Shown here one piece after another: positions 1 through 9,789 of a stretch of DNA of 64,000 bases. The stretch lies in the NCBI GenBank assembly GCA_012934845.2, contig WNNJ02002721.1, positions 1 to 64,000 of the forward strand. Reading direction: 5' to 3'. The stretch is from Pomphorhynchus laevis. Taxonomy: Eukaryota > Acanthocephala > Palaeacanthocephala > Echinorhynchida > Pomphorhynchidae. The position numbers and the translations under genes are program-made. Position 1 is the first letter of the stretch. Each line of letters starts with the position of its first letter. Under the pieces are notes generated by a model. It searched no databases. It was not told the DNA's origin and saw only the letters and a program-made list of their open reading frames with translations.

Positions 1-25
1 TATATATATATATATATATATATAT
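1..25. repeat. (TA)n microsatellite at window edge
   Basis: Pure TA dinucleotide run that is cut by the window edge, so its full length is unknown. Confidence 0.95.
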
Positions 26-949
26 GCAAGAAGCTGAAGAGGATATAGTTAATCGAGTTGAAGAAATGGACATAAAAAGATATAATGATGGAGCCAGTAA
101 GCAAATCACTTTAAGAGATAAACAGGTGTCGAGTCAGCTCCACTTGAAATCGAGGAATAAAAACCTTTTAAATAATAGAACCTTATTTACTCTTATGTAT
201 TCTTTGTTTTTAACCACCATTAGTTAAAGAGCCATACGATCAATTTTGACAATACAATTATATAATTAAAAGAAACTGATAGATAACACCTGACAGCTAT
301 CAAAAAGGGAAACAGTATTTTTTATATTTTTCATTGAAGGAAACTAAGTTTTGATCATCTTTAGTGTATTAGTACACAAATATATTTCATAGCCTTAGTG
401 TCTGTTTTGATTGTTATTATAGATACATCGACCAAGTAAGTATATTGCTTATGAAGTCGGAAACAGAAAAATTAATAAAGAGAAAAAGAGAAAGCAAAAC
501 ATAAAATCGGTTAAAATGTGTCCTGAGTCGTTTTTTATTTTTACAGTTGTTGCGCAGACGACATATGCAGGCAAGCTGTTCCACATTTTTTTGATTATGT
601 TACCGATCATCGGTAACTCGTCTTTGGACGTATTCTATGTTTCAAAGAAAGACGATAACTACGAAGAACATATTAATTTCTTAGGCTAAAGATATGTCGA
701 CAAGGGTACTTTGGATTAGACAGATACCGCCAAACAAACACTAAATCAGATTATCTTTGTGAAAATTCTACTGATTAGACCCTAAAAATGTAAGTCTATC
801 AAGATATATAACATTCCGTAACGAGGGTACAAGAGGAGTGACTTTCTTCTGAACTTACTCATATAAGTCCAATTCACTGCTAAGTTGGGGGTGTGTCACT
901 AGAGAGAGACGTATAGCATGTGACTGCGCATAACTGTATTAAAAATAAG
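26..949. other. Unassigned AT-rich stretch
   Basis: No gene recognised. A 67-codon open frame at 24-227 (plus) begins inside the TA run and matches no family I know. The right part may hold the 3' tail of the minus-strand LINE that follows, but I see no clear poly(A) or terminal repeat that fixes its end. Confidence 0.4.
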
Positions 950-955
950 GTGGAA

Positions 956-1400
956 TCATTTAGCGTCAAGAGTACCTAGAAATCTACCCAACATAGCTAG
1001 TAGGCAAAGATATTTGCTTATAGTGTAATTGACGTGATCATGTGATTTGATGTGATTAGAAACAATGATGTTCAAATCGTTCGTTTTTGATACAGTTTTG
1101 ATTATTACACCGTCTATAGAATATAAAAATGCATGCTCAGCAAATCCAAGGTGAAGATGCATACATTTGGGCAGTCTAACTATTACTGGCGGTAATTAGA
1201 TTTGTTACTGTAGAACGACCTTGTCTAAATCCGTGTTGGTTGTTGCAGAGAATGCTATTACGTTAGAGATGTGATAGAGACCGCGTAACAATGCTCTTCA
1301 TCACTTTACAGCCTATGTATGCATGATTTATTGGTCTGTAACTTGAGGGAATGTCTTGGTTGCATTTCTTAAATAGTGGTATGATAACATATTTCCTTCA
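956..1400 (-). pseudogene. LINE-C reverse transcriptase remnant with internal deletion
   Basis: Minus strand, about 1385-1170, reads VIIPLFKKCNQDIPSSYRPI, then KVMKSIVTRSLSHL and NNQHGFRQGRSTVTNLI, the opening motifs of a LINE reverse transcriptase. The next piece (1162-956) reads SIDGVIIKTVSKTNDLNIIV and SHDHVNYTISK, which in intact relatives lies well after the YADD box. Only a few codons separate the two, so several hundred base pairs covering the catalytic aspartates have been deleted. It ends with a TGA at 958-956. Confidence 0.75.
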
Positions 1401-2099
1401 ATCAGAGGAAATAGTACTGAAGGTAATTGTGTTGAAATATAAGCAGAGGTTTGACAACATCAGTTGCTAACTCACGTAATAGTACGGTAAGGATACAGTA
1501 AGAACCCAAATACATAGAACGAGGTAGTCTATTTAATTCATACAGTATAGCGTTTATATCGAAATGAATTGTGTCAATAGTTTCGAATGTCCGATTTAGC
1601 TGAACTACAGATGAACTATGCCCGATTAAGCTGGAGGTTGAGGTGGTAAATCGTCTGGCAGTTGAAAGCTTGTTGAAAGCAATTTTTTCCTTTATATCGA
1701 AAGAAAGCTGGCCGTTGTTGATGATCAGACTGGTAACTTCAAAAGGATTGTACCTGACAGAGCGGAGAAATCCAAAGACAGCATATAGATTATATGATGC
1801 TGTACGGCGTACACATGATAAAAAGCTGGATTTGTCTTGCGTTTTATTAGAGTTACCTTATTACGTGTAACTCTGTAAGCTGCAAAAGCTAATCGGTCAT
1901 TCCTATAATTGACGAATTTGCGATTTCTAATACATATCAGGTTTTTCAACTCAATGTCGAACCACGCCGGAGTTTTCTTTTTCTTTTTACGTTTGATTAG
2001 TGAGAAGTGTAATAGCTTTAAAATAGTATCGGTAAAGTGATCCCAACTTGCTTCAATACCACACACATCAAGGTTGAGCCAGCTAATATTCACTAGAAC

Positions 2100-2800
2100 A
2101 CGAGATGGCTATATAGTCAGCTTTAAGATAATTAATTTCTGGAGGAGCTTTTTTATGTGCTGGTTTTGCTTGGGGTAGGGTAATCAAAATAACATGATGA
2201 TCTATCTTGCCAATTGGTGGTAGTAGATGGAAATTATGTACAATCTAAGGGTAGGAACTAAGACAGATATCTAATAAGGATGAAACGGATCCTCTGTAAC
2301 AAGTAGATGTGTTTATGTGCTGACATAGGTTTAAATTATTAATGTAATTCAAAATTTCGAAGGATTCTGAGTCGAAACCCGATAGCGATCAGTATGATTC
2401 CCAATCAACAAAGGGCATGCTAAAATCCCGAGAGCGATGACGTTATCAGAATTCCGGAAATGGTAATCGATTGATTTACGTATTGGCGATGTGGTCGAAC
2501 GAGGAGAGCGATAGAACATACCAAGTAGAACAAATATAGAGTTGAGAAAGCATATAAGTTCCCGTAGGAATTCGTTCAAGCTGTTTTATCAGAGTGCTCT
2601 ATAACTTGAACAAATGCGGGAGTTCTTACATAAATGTAGACATCACCACTGCCACGGTTGAGTAGATCGACACTAGTTAAGGTAATTTCGTCAAGAGAGA
2701 TTTCCGCATCACATATAGAGGCGTTAAGTTTCGGTAAGGATACTAATATCAGCCTTATTAGTGTCAGCTTAGTCAAACAGTTAATCGGTTTTATTCAGTA
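2100..2800 (-). pseudogene. LINE-C apurinic-type endonuclease remnant
   Basis: Minus-strand pieces fit an APE-type LINE endonuclease in order. One piece holds DAEISLDEITLTSVDLLNRG then VYIYVRTP (2776-2576). The next holds GMFYRSPRS and SDNVIALGILACPLL, where the family usually has a 'GDFN' turn (2579-2349). The last, about 2350-2100, holds RGSVSSLLDICLS and LLPPIGKIDHHVI, the decayed 'LLD ... SDH' end of the domain. At least two frame changes and one stop separate these pieces, so no active enzyme is encoded. Confidence 0.7.
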
Positions 2801-3103
2801 GGCTTTGTATATTTGTATATAGTATTTTAACTTTTACAGACAGAGAGTTAGAAGCTGTAGGCGATCGAGAAGTGTGCTAACCGCCTAGTATACAGTATTC
2901 AAATAGGTGATCACTCATCGAGCAACTTGGTCCAATGAAGCGGCGCAAAAAGTGCGAAGATCTATACTCACCTGTGATGATGTGAGAAGGTAAAGTGTAA
3001 ATCGTTTCGACACAATGTACCGCACTATCTGAATTTTTTTAATGGTTAAATCAGTTTCACCAGATGCAACTCTACGATGTAGTTCAACTTTTGAAGCTTC
3101 CGT

Positions 3104-3331
3104 CTATCCTCGGGGCAGATTGGAATGCAAGCGAAGGCTTGTTTTCTTCAGTAAATAAGAGTTTTTGGGAACCGCTGAGCACACTGCTGAATTGACGAAA
3201 ATGACTTTGAGAAGACTTGCTTTACCATTCGCTATTTTGGTACCTATGCGGAATATATTAATAACTCTAGGATTCAGATCGTTGATATTCCTAAGAATGC
3301 TGCCAAAGATATTCTTAACACCAAATGTCAT
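3104..3331 (-). pseudogene. LINE-C ORF1 C-terminal fragment
   Basis: A 75-codon minus-strand open frame. The wording DLNPRVINIFRIGTKIANGK followed by LLKVIFVNSAVCSAV and a basic LRLHSNLPR tail resembles the C-terminal nucleic-acid-binding part of CR1-type ORF1 proteins (a strand pair ending in 'R-LLKV', then a run of hydrophobic and basic residues). Just downstream on the same strand lies EDRRKLQKLNYIVELHL-like sequence, which continues the same domain. Assignment rests on pattern resemblance. Confidence 0.5.
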
Positions 3332-4007
3332 GTTATATTCTTAAGAAAATGTTTGATGATGAAGATTCAATTACGTTTGTTATCATAAGACATTGTTTCC
3401 GTTCAAACTGATATCTACCACGTTCTGATCGCCTTAAGTTAGAGGATAACAGGGAATTGGACTGGAGTAACTGTGACGGACTTTCATCTGAATTGATAGT
3501 GTTTGTTAAAATCGTGATTGGATCGGGATGAAAAACAATTATTACTAGATGAAAAGGCATGCTCACTTAAATTATTGCGTTGAGATAGGAGATCGGATGT
3601 GTCAGCAATATTTCGAATTTTATAATTCGAAGGGTAGAGGTCTGAAATTGTGTTTGTAAAGATGTGGTTTCAGTCGGTTCTACAACGAGTGTATATTTTT
3701 TACTTAGAAATTTTTTTATCTTGGTATGAATGATGGATGCTGCGCAATCTTCTCTTAGCAATACAGAGCATAAATTATTCTAAGAAGCTGAATTATTTAT
3801 AAATGAATTATTTATATGATATGTGCAATGTTGTCTTGATGAGATAGTGTTTAAATTTTTTCGGATAAGCTGAATTATTTATAGGTGCTGCGCCATTTTG
3901 TATTGGCAGGGTAGGCATAAATTATTCCGAAACCGTAGATTATTTATAGATATATCTTTATTAGAAGAATCATTATGTGAGCAAGCTTGGTTGTATGCAA
4001 TTTTTGA

Positions 4008-5423
4008 ATCAAGGCACTACATCTTTTTGGAAAAGCGCCTTTGTTAAATGTCAGGGTAGATTATAGGAACCGATTGCCAGTTAAAGTGTTGAAAACATAT
4101 GACCAAAACACTTTCAGCTGTGCAGTGATTTTCGATGCAATCTTGTCATCGAAGGAAATAACTTTATTAATAACCAGCTTTGAAGTTGGATGCGATTCCA
4201 AAGATTGCGATGTATGGACACTTGTTCGTGTTAAAATATCCGACCACTCGGTGTATAAACGTAAACATTTCACTTGCGGTTTTTGTACATCAGTACGACT
4301 ACTACAGTTATCCTGCTCATCTACTCCTGTATCACACACGACCACTCAGACCAATGCTGTTTTAGATGTTTCCCTCACATCAACACCTGACTTCGCATCA
4401 TATAATCCCATTATTGAACCTACTCTCTCACACACTCCTCGTTCAACTACGTACCAAACTTCCATTAATCTTTCTCATTCTAACAATGCTAACAGTAAAG
4501 CTTTTCATCTCGTACCTCATCTTTCCTATTCCTCCCCCAATCTAAATAAATCTCAAACTTCTTTATTCTCCTCACGTACTCCTTACTCGACCTCTCCTGT
4601 ATCACCTCTCAATAATTTACACCCTTCCATCAAAATCATTTCCAGTAACATTTCCGATCAACTGATTCAACACTCCATTCCTGTCACTCATGCCCCAACC
4701 TATTTTAATTCTCCTTACTCTACCTCCCACGTAACACTTCCAAATAATTTACATCCTTCATTAAAAATCATATCCAGTCCCAGCTCTGATCAACCGATTC
4801 AACATCCCGCTCCTGTCACACTTGCTCCAACCAATATTAATTCTTTATCAAGCACCCCTGTCATTTCCACTTATATCTGCTCATCTACCTCGACTCCTAC
4901 CAGCTCTGTCCGTCCACCACTTCCACGAAATCGTTTTCCTTCGCGCGATCGCTGTATAATCATATTAAACTTAAAGCTTTCCGAATCTGCTTCTCCACAA
5001 TCTCGCCTCGATGATGATGTATCTGCTTTCAGGTCTATCCTAGCAACCATTCTACCTGATGATAACCCATCACTCTTCAATAATATCGCTCCTGTATCCT
5101 TTATTCGTTTAAACAAATCCACTAAATCCAATCATCTCAGTCCTCCACTCTTAAAAATCGTTTTCCGACATAGTTCACATGCATTTTCGGTACTCTCCCA
5201 ACGTTTTAAACTTCTTACCACTTCATCTACTTGCCGTATCTTTCCTGACCGCTCCCCTTATAATATTGTCCAGCTCAATTTAGCTCGCATTGAAAAACTT
5301 CGACGTGAAACAAACGGCGAGTCATCCTTATCTATACGTAAAATCAACGGAAATTTTCACGTTCTTCACACAAGGCCAAAAATTCGATGGCGTCCCATCT
5401 CTCCCCCTTGTCTTCTTCGCTAG
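4008..5423 (+). pseudogene. LINE-A ORF1, Ser/Pro/Thr-rich RNA-binding protein lacking a start codon
   Basis: The frame is open from 4008 to a stop at 5421-5423 but contains no methionine; translation could only begin at a non-ATG codon such as the TTG at 4041, so the natural 5' end is probably missing. From 4041, residues ~95-310 are low-complexity Ser/Thr/Pro/Asn. They include two tandem ~36-residue repeats (residues ~185-220 and ~222-258) sharing 'NNLHPS-KIISS--SDQ-IQH'. Residues ~320-455 form a more ordered region beginning RDRCIIILNLKLSES and ending RKINGNFHVLHTRP, reminiscent of the RRM-like nucleic-acid-binding part of LINE ORF1 proteins. The segment 4008-4300 may not belong to the element. 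ORF1 overlaps ORF2 by 37 bp. Confidence 0.6.
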
Positions 5424-8293
5424 TCGATCTCGCTCCTAAGCACACATTTCGTCTCAGTCTATTCAATACTCGCTCCATTCTTCATAAAGCTGATATGCTT
5501 CTCGATATCTTCGATCAATTATCTATCGATATTCTCTGCATTACCGAATCCTGGCACACTGACTCCAACGATCTTGCTATTCGTCGTCTATGTCGCTCTG
5601 GTTGTTCTCTAGTTGAATCAGCTCGTCAAATTACATCTCATACATCTACTGCGTCTAACCATGGCGGTATTGTTGTCATTGCTCGTCACCCAATGTCTTT
5701 ACGTGAAATCAACGTTAACATCCGTTACACTTCGTTCGAATTACTCATATGCAGATTATCAACGCCTTTCCCTCTGGAACTTGTGATTGTATACCGTCCA
5801 GGTTCAGTTGCCCCATCACGTATCTTCTTTAACGACCTTGCAGATCTAATGTCTCACTGTTCATTGTCTTATACTCCTTCTTTTGTTCTCGGTGACTTTA
5901 ACATTCGTCTTGATCGCCCGTCTGACTCTGACTCTATCACTTTAACTAATCTTTTTTCTGATTTTAACTATAAATTACTTTCAACAAGCCCAACTCATAT
6001 TCTCGGCGGTGCTCTCGACATCATTGATGTTCCTAACTGCTTCAATGACTATACCTCCTTGTCAATTACTGATCCTGGTTTGTCCGATCATTTCCTTGTA
6101 ACTCTTACTCTTACTCGTCCCCATCCTCCTTCTCCGCCTTTACCTTTATCTACACCAAGTCGACCCTGGAAGCTTCTCGATATTCCTGTTCTATGCACAG
6201 CCTTACTCAATTCTTCACTCTTTTCACTTCCTCTTAACTATCTCTCTCCCGGTGATCTCTGCATTCTGATTGATTCTGAACTTACGTCGATCCTCAATAA
6301 CCTTCTGCCTAGTCGACTTCGACGTTCCCAGCGCTTGCGCCATGCTCCCTGGTTCGATTTTACTGTAGTCTTTCTAAGCGTCGACTCCGTCACTCTTTTC
6401 GTATGTATAAACGCTTTCTTAAACGTTCACCCGACTCACTCCCTCCAAATCTTCGTGATTCCTACTTTTCTCAACGCCGTTCACATCTCATTCTTATACG
6501 TACTAAACGTACTCTCTTTTGGCAAAATCAACTCGAGTCATCTTCCAACTCTAAATATCATTGGAAAATCTTAAACTCAATTCTTTCACGATCATCTACC
6601 CCTTGTAATATAAATCCTGATGAATTTTCTTCTTATCTACAAACTAAACTATCTAATTTACTTTCCCTACTACCCATAGCCCCCTTGTACCCACTCTTCT
6701 CTTTAAATACTTCCCTCCCAGAACTATTCCACATTCTTCCCGTTTCGTCTGATGAAGTTTCTTCGGTTCTGCTGTCATTACCTAATAAAACCTCTCCTTC
6801 TGACCCAATTCCCACTCACTTGCTTAAAAATATCTGCTCCTTTATCTTACCCTTCCTAACCACATTGTTCAACTCGTCCATCCGTAGCTGTACATTTCCT
6901 TCCATCTGGAAATGCGCCACTGTTCGTCCTCTCATCAAAAAGCAATCTCTCGACTCCTCACTACCATCTTCGTACCGTCCAATCTCACTTCTCCCAACCC
7001 TCTCTAAACTCCTTGAGCGTCTCGTTCTCAAGCAAGTTAATACATATCTCTATTCCTCTAACTTATTTCCTCCCTTCCAAGCCGCTTTTCGCTCTAATTA
7101 CTCTACCGAAATTGCCTGTCTTAAAGTTTATAACGACTTACTCATATCGCGCGATCATAAATTATGTAGTGTCATAGTTTCTCTTGATCTATCGTTTGCT
7201 TTTGACATCGTCGATCACTCGATTCTTCTCCATCGCCTTCGTCATGATTATGGCTTCTCTTTACCCACTGTATCATGGTTTTCTTCATATCTATCAAACC
7301 GTACATTTCGCGTATATTCTAACTCTTCTCTCTCATCCTTCGTCCATTCCGTCCGGTGTTCCACAAGGCTCCGTATTAGGCCCTATACTTTTCTCTCTTC
7401 TTCTTGGTGATTTGTCTTCGATTTCTCATAAATTTAACTTCCATGTTATGCAATATGCTGATGACATTCTCATCTATGCTCATGCACCTGTTTATCGTAT
7501 TCACGATCTTAGTGTTTCCGCTTCGGACTGTCTTGTCTCAATTTCCAATCATCTTTCTTCCCTTCGCCTTTCTCTGAATCCTGATAAATCCAAAATTATG
7601 TGGATCCTACCTCGACGCCTCGGCTTCGAACCTCCCTCCGTATCATTAAATTCTACAATTCTTCCTATCGTTGATAATCTCGTTTTCCTAGGCTTCCATT
7701 TTGACAACCGACTTTCACTTAAACCTTTCGTTAGAGATAAAGTACGCTCATCTACCTTGATACTCCGCAACCTCCGTCAAGTTCGTAGATTGATCGATTT
7801 CCCTTCTTGTATGACTATCATATCATCTCTCCTTTTTTCTAGACTCGATTATTGTCTTAGTCTATTTTCCAACTCACCTAAATCCACTCTTCTTCCCCTA
7901 CAACGCATCGTCAACGCAGCTGTCCGAATTCTCCTCCGTCTTCGTCGTTTTGATCATACATCCTACCATCTTACTTCTCTCGATTTGCCTACAATTTATT
8001 GTCGTGTTCAAATTCGTCTTCTTATCGTTGCTTTCCGCCTTGTAACTTTTCATACCCCTTCATTTCTCAACCTTCCTTTTCTTGATAATTCTCGTCCTGT
8101 TTACTGTTCCTTGCGTTCCTGTAATTCCCTTCTTTTACATGTCCCAAACTACTCTACCTCCTTTGGACTCCGCTCCTTCCTGGTGGCTGCTCCTCTATCG
8201 TGGAATCATCTGCCCATTCATATACGCCAATCAACTTCCCTGCAGTGCTTCAAACGACAAATCCGATCCCATTTTAACAATTTATCCGCTTGA
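5387..8293 (+). pseudogene. LINE-A ORF2, APE endonuclease plus reverse transcriptase, two frameshifts
   Basis: Starts at a true ATG (5387) inside the end of ORF1. The endonuclease (about 5450-6110) shows FNTRSI, ITESWH, VIVYRPGS, GDFNIRLD and LSDHFLV, the expected catalytic motifs. The reverse transcriptase (about 6900-7700) shows SLPSSYRPISLLPTLSKLLE, AAFRSNYSTEIA, SLDLSFAFDIVDH, SGVPQGSVLGPILF and YADDILIY. The C-terminal part runs to a TGA at 8291-8293. The reading frame changes near 6370 (end of the endonuclease linker) and returns near 7330 (between the catalytic SLDL and PQGS boxes). Catalytic residues look preserved, so decay is modest. Codon use is pyrimidine-rich compared with the flanks. 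Confidence 0.88.
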
Positions 8294-8322
8294 CTTTTTC
8301 ATTTTTGTTTGTGGACTTGTAA

Positions 8323-8339
8323 GCGTACAGCTTGTACGC
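8323..8339 (+). promoter_or_regulatory. LINE-A 3' UTR hairpin
   Basis: Perfect 7-bp stem with a 3-nt loop (GCGTACA / GCT / TGTACGC), 30 bp after the ORF2 stop. The second copy at 58452-58468 keeps a perfect stem with two paired changes. A conserved 3' hairpin is a known template-recognition signal for several LINE families; here that role is inferred. Confidence 0.7.
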
Positions 8340-8439
8340 ATTTGCCACATTAAATAAATTTGTATTATTATTAACTGTGAGCTTTGCTCGTCTGTTTGTC
8401 GAAATAATATATATTGTTCAATTCAATTAATCAACCCGA

Positions 8440-8535
8440 ATAATACAAGCAGTTGCGAAAATTAATGATTTATTTAAGACGTTTCGGCGATTAAGCCTTT
8501 GTCAATTGTAATTTGCTAGAACAGTTATAAATTTT
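8440..8535 (-). other. Penelope-type terminal sequence with hammerhead-like core
   Basis: On the minus strand, 8505-8478 reads TTGACAA, then GGC-TTAATC-GCC, then GAAACGTC. The short stem followed by GAAAC resembles the stem II/GAAA part of the hammerhead motifs reported in Penelope-like element terminal repeats. The CUGANGA box is only partly matched (TTGACAA), so self-cleavage is unlikely. It lies directly before the (AT)n run and the GIY-YIG fragment. Confidence 0.35.
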
Positions 8536-8538
8536 CTT

Positions 8539-8540
<2 letters not shown>

Positions 8541-8627
<87 letters not shown>
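8541..8627. repeat. (AT)n microsatellite, about 86 bp
   Basis: Uninterrupted AT dinucleotides between the terminal-type sequence and the coding remnant of the Penelope-like element. Confidence 0.97.
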
Positions 8628-8630
<3 letters not shown>

Positions 8631-8746
8631 TTTGATCATAAAAAGCAGCATATTTTCAATGATACTATTATAGACAGTAGAAACTGGTGTGTTACAAAAG
8701 ATCTCATGTATCCCAATGTTGTATATTAGTGAAGGAGCATTTTTAA

Positions 8747-9381
8747 GTGACAGACATCGGCGGCTTTTTCACATTTTTGAGAGCGAACTCAATTTGTTCT
8801 GGTAGTTATCTGCAAAAGGGAAGAAATGACATGATTCGTAGAATTCTGTTAAGTAGTGAATTTACTACTCGGGCTTTTAAAATCCTTTTTCAAATTAATA
8901 GCGTTACGACGAGATCTATAGAACCTCAACTAGAGATAAAACATATGGGTGTATCATATATTGATGATAGATGGAACAGTAAAATAGTTAAGCATGCAAA
9001 ATGTTCTGGTAATGGCAGAAATAACATAGTTCTTTATAATAGAACAATTCTAAAAATTAAAAATATATTTAAATGCAAATCGACTAACAAGAAATATAGT
9101 GTTATATATCAAATACCTTGTGATGATTGTGATAGTTTGTTTATTGGTCAATCGGGGCAGGATTTATCAAAAGGTACAACTTAATATAAATATTCTGTTC
9201 TAAAAGAATCGGATCAAGGGCTGTTATAGAGAATTCCTTGAATCATGATCATAAGATAGGTTTTGATTGGAGTAAAGTGATTTCAGTAGAGAATAACATT
9301 CTTGAACGTAAAATACAAGAAACATTTTTGTGCAAAAAGGTCAATAAATTGATGTCTAATAATAAACCAGATATTGATTAG
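8747..9381 (+). pseudogene. Penelope-like C-terminal region with GIY-YIG endonuclease domain
   Basis: The plus-strand open frame 8747-9184 contains GVSYIDDRWNSKIVKHAKC, then YSVIYQIPCDDCDSLFIGQS and DLSK. The C-x2-C and the F/Y-I-G-Q turn match the endonuclease that follows the reverse transcriptase in Penelope-like elements, including the preceding 'V-Y-I--L--KI-K' spacer. After a frame disturbance the domain continues as AVIENSLNHDHKIGFDW and VISVENNILERKIQETFL, ending at a TAG at 9379-9381. The frame opens on GTG with no ATG, and the upstream reverse transcriptase is absent, so this is a broken fragment. Confidence 0.75.
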
Positions 9382-9445
9382 ATAACAAATATTTTGGCAG
9401 TGTAGTTTGTTGTTTATTCATTTTTTAAAAGTATTAATTGTTTTT

Positions 9446-9713
9446 ATGACCTCTAATCCTTATTTTGATACAACGTCTGTTATTATTTAGTCAATTCATA
9501 CAAATTGATTTTTTATTTTAAATTCTAATTTGAAATTTTAACATAGTATGAATTATATAAAATATTATGTTACAATTATTAATTATTTATTATCTAATTA
9601 TTTAATTTTGATTTATTGATTTAGCATTATTATTTTTATTTATTTATTTATCTATTTATATATCTTTTATTTTATAATTATATTAAATACGTAGATTCAG
9701 TTAGCTAATTTGA
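9446..9713 (+). repeat. Dispersed AT-rich Penelope tail, copy 1
   Basis: Begins ATGACCTCTAAT, followed by TGATACAACGTCTGTTATTA and TTAGTCAATTCATA, and ends at TTAGCTAATTTGA. It shares this order of blocks with copies at 37744-37974 and, inverted, 58970-59160. Confidence 0.8.
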
Positions 9714-9789
9714 TTAATCAATCCTACAATTAATTTTTTTTGGATCGTTTTTGTCATTGTTATTGCTTGTATGATTTTGCAAAAAACGT

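Larger units (their letters stand above)
950..3780 (-). mobile_element. LINE-C: decayed CR1-like non-LTR retrotransposon
   Basis: Read on the minus strand, pieces of a two-ORF LINE follow one another in the expected order: ORF1 C-terminus (3331-3104), endonuclease (about 2800-2100), linker (2093-1725), then reverse-transcriptase fragments (about 1400-956). Frames change repeatedly and stops are frequent, so it is a dead copy. The part of the RT that should hold the YADD catalytic motif is absent. The 5' limit is uncertain; minus-strand open frames at 3761-3567 and 3566-3333 may be the N-terminal part of ORF1. CR1-like is inferred from motif wording, not from a tree. Confidence 0.75.
4008..8360 (+). 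mobile_element. LINE-A copy 1: CR1/Jockey-group LINE, nearly full length
   Basis: Two overlapping reading frames on the plus strand: a Ser/Pro/Thr-rich ORF1 and an endonuclease plus reverse-transcriptase ORF2. They are followed by a short 3' UTR with a perfect hairpin at 8323-8339, an AATAAA at about 8353 and an ATT-rich end. The extreme 5' end looks lost or decayed because ORF1 opens without an ATG. ORF2 has two frameshifts. A second, 5'-truncated copy lies at 56836-58497, which confirms that this is a dispersed family. The exact clade (CR1, Rex or Jockey) is inferred from motifs only. Confidence 0.85.
8640..9713 (+). mobile_element. Penelope-like element, 3' part
   Basis: Coding remnant ending in a GIY-YIG-type domain, followed by a very AT-rich tail of about 330 bp. 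The tail (9446-9713) recurs at 37744-37974 (plus) and 58970-59160 (minus), and all three end at the same sequence (GTAGA-TCAGTTAGCT-ATTTGA), so the 3' end of the family is near 9713. The reverse-transcriptase half is not present here. A LINE-B copy starts immediately after. Confidence 0.7.

Noticed and set aside
24-227. 67-codon plus-strand frame at the left edge
   Set aside because: It starts within a TA run, has no recognised domain and no context.
4061-4345. 94-codon minus-strand frame under the start of LINE-A ORF1
   Set aside because: No recognisable family, and composition does not favour the minus strand. It could be LINE-C flank but cannot be supported.
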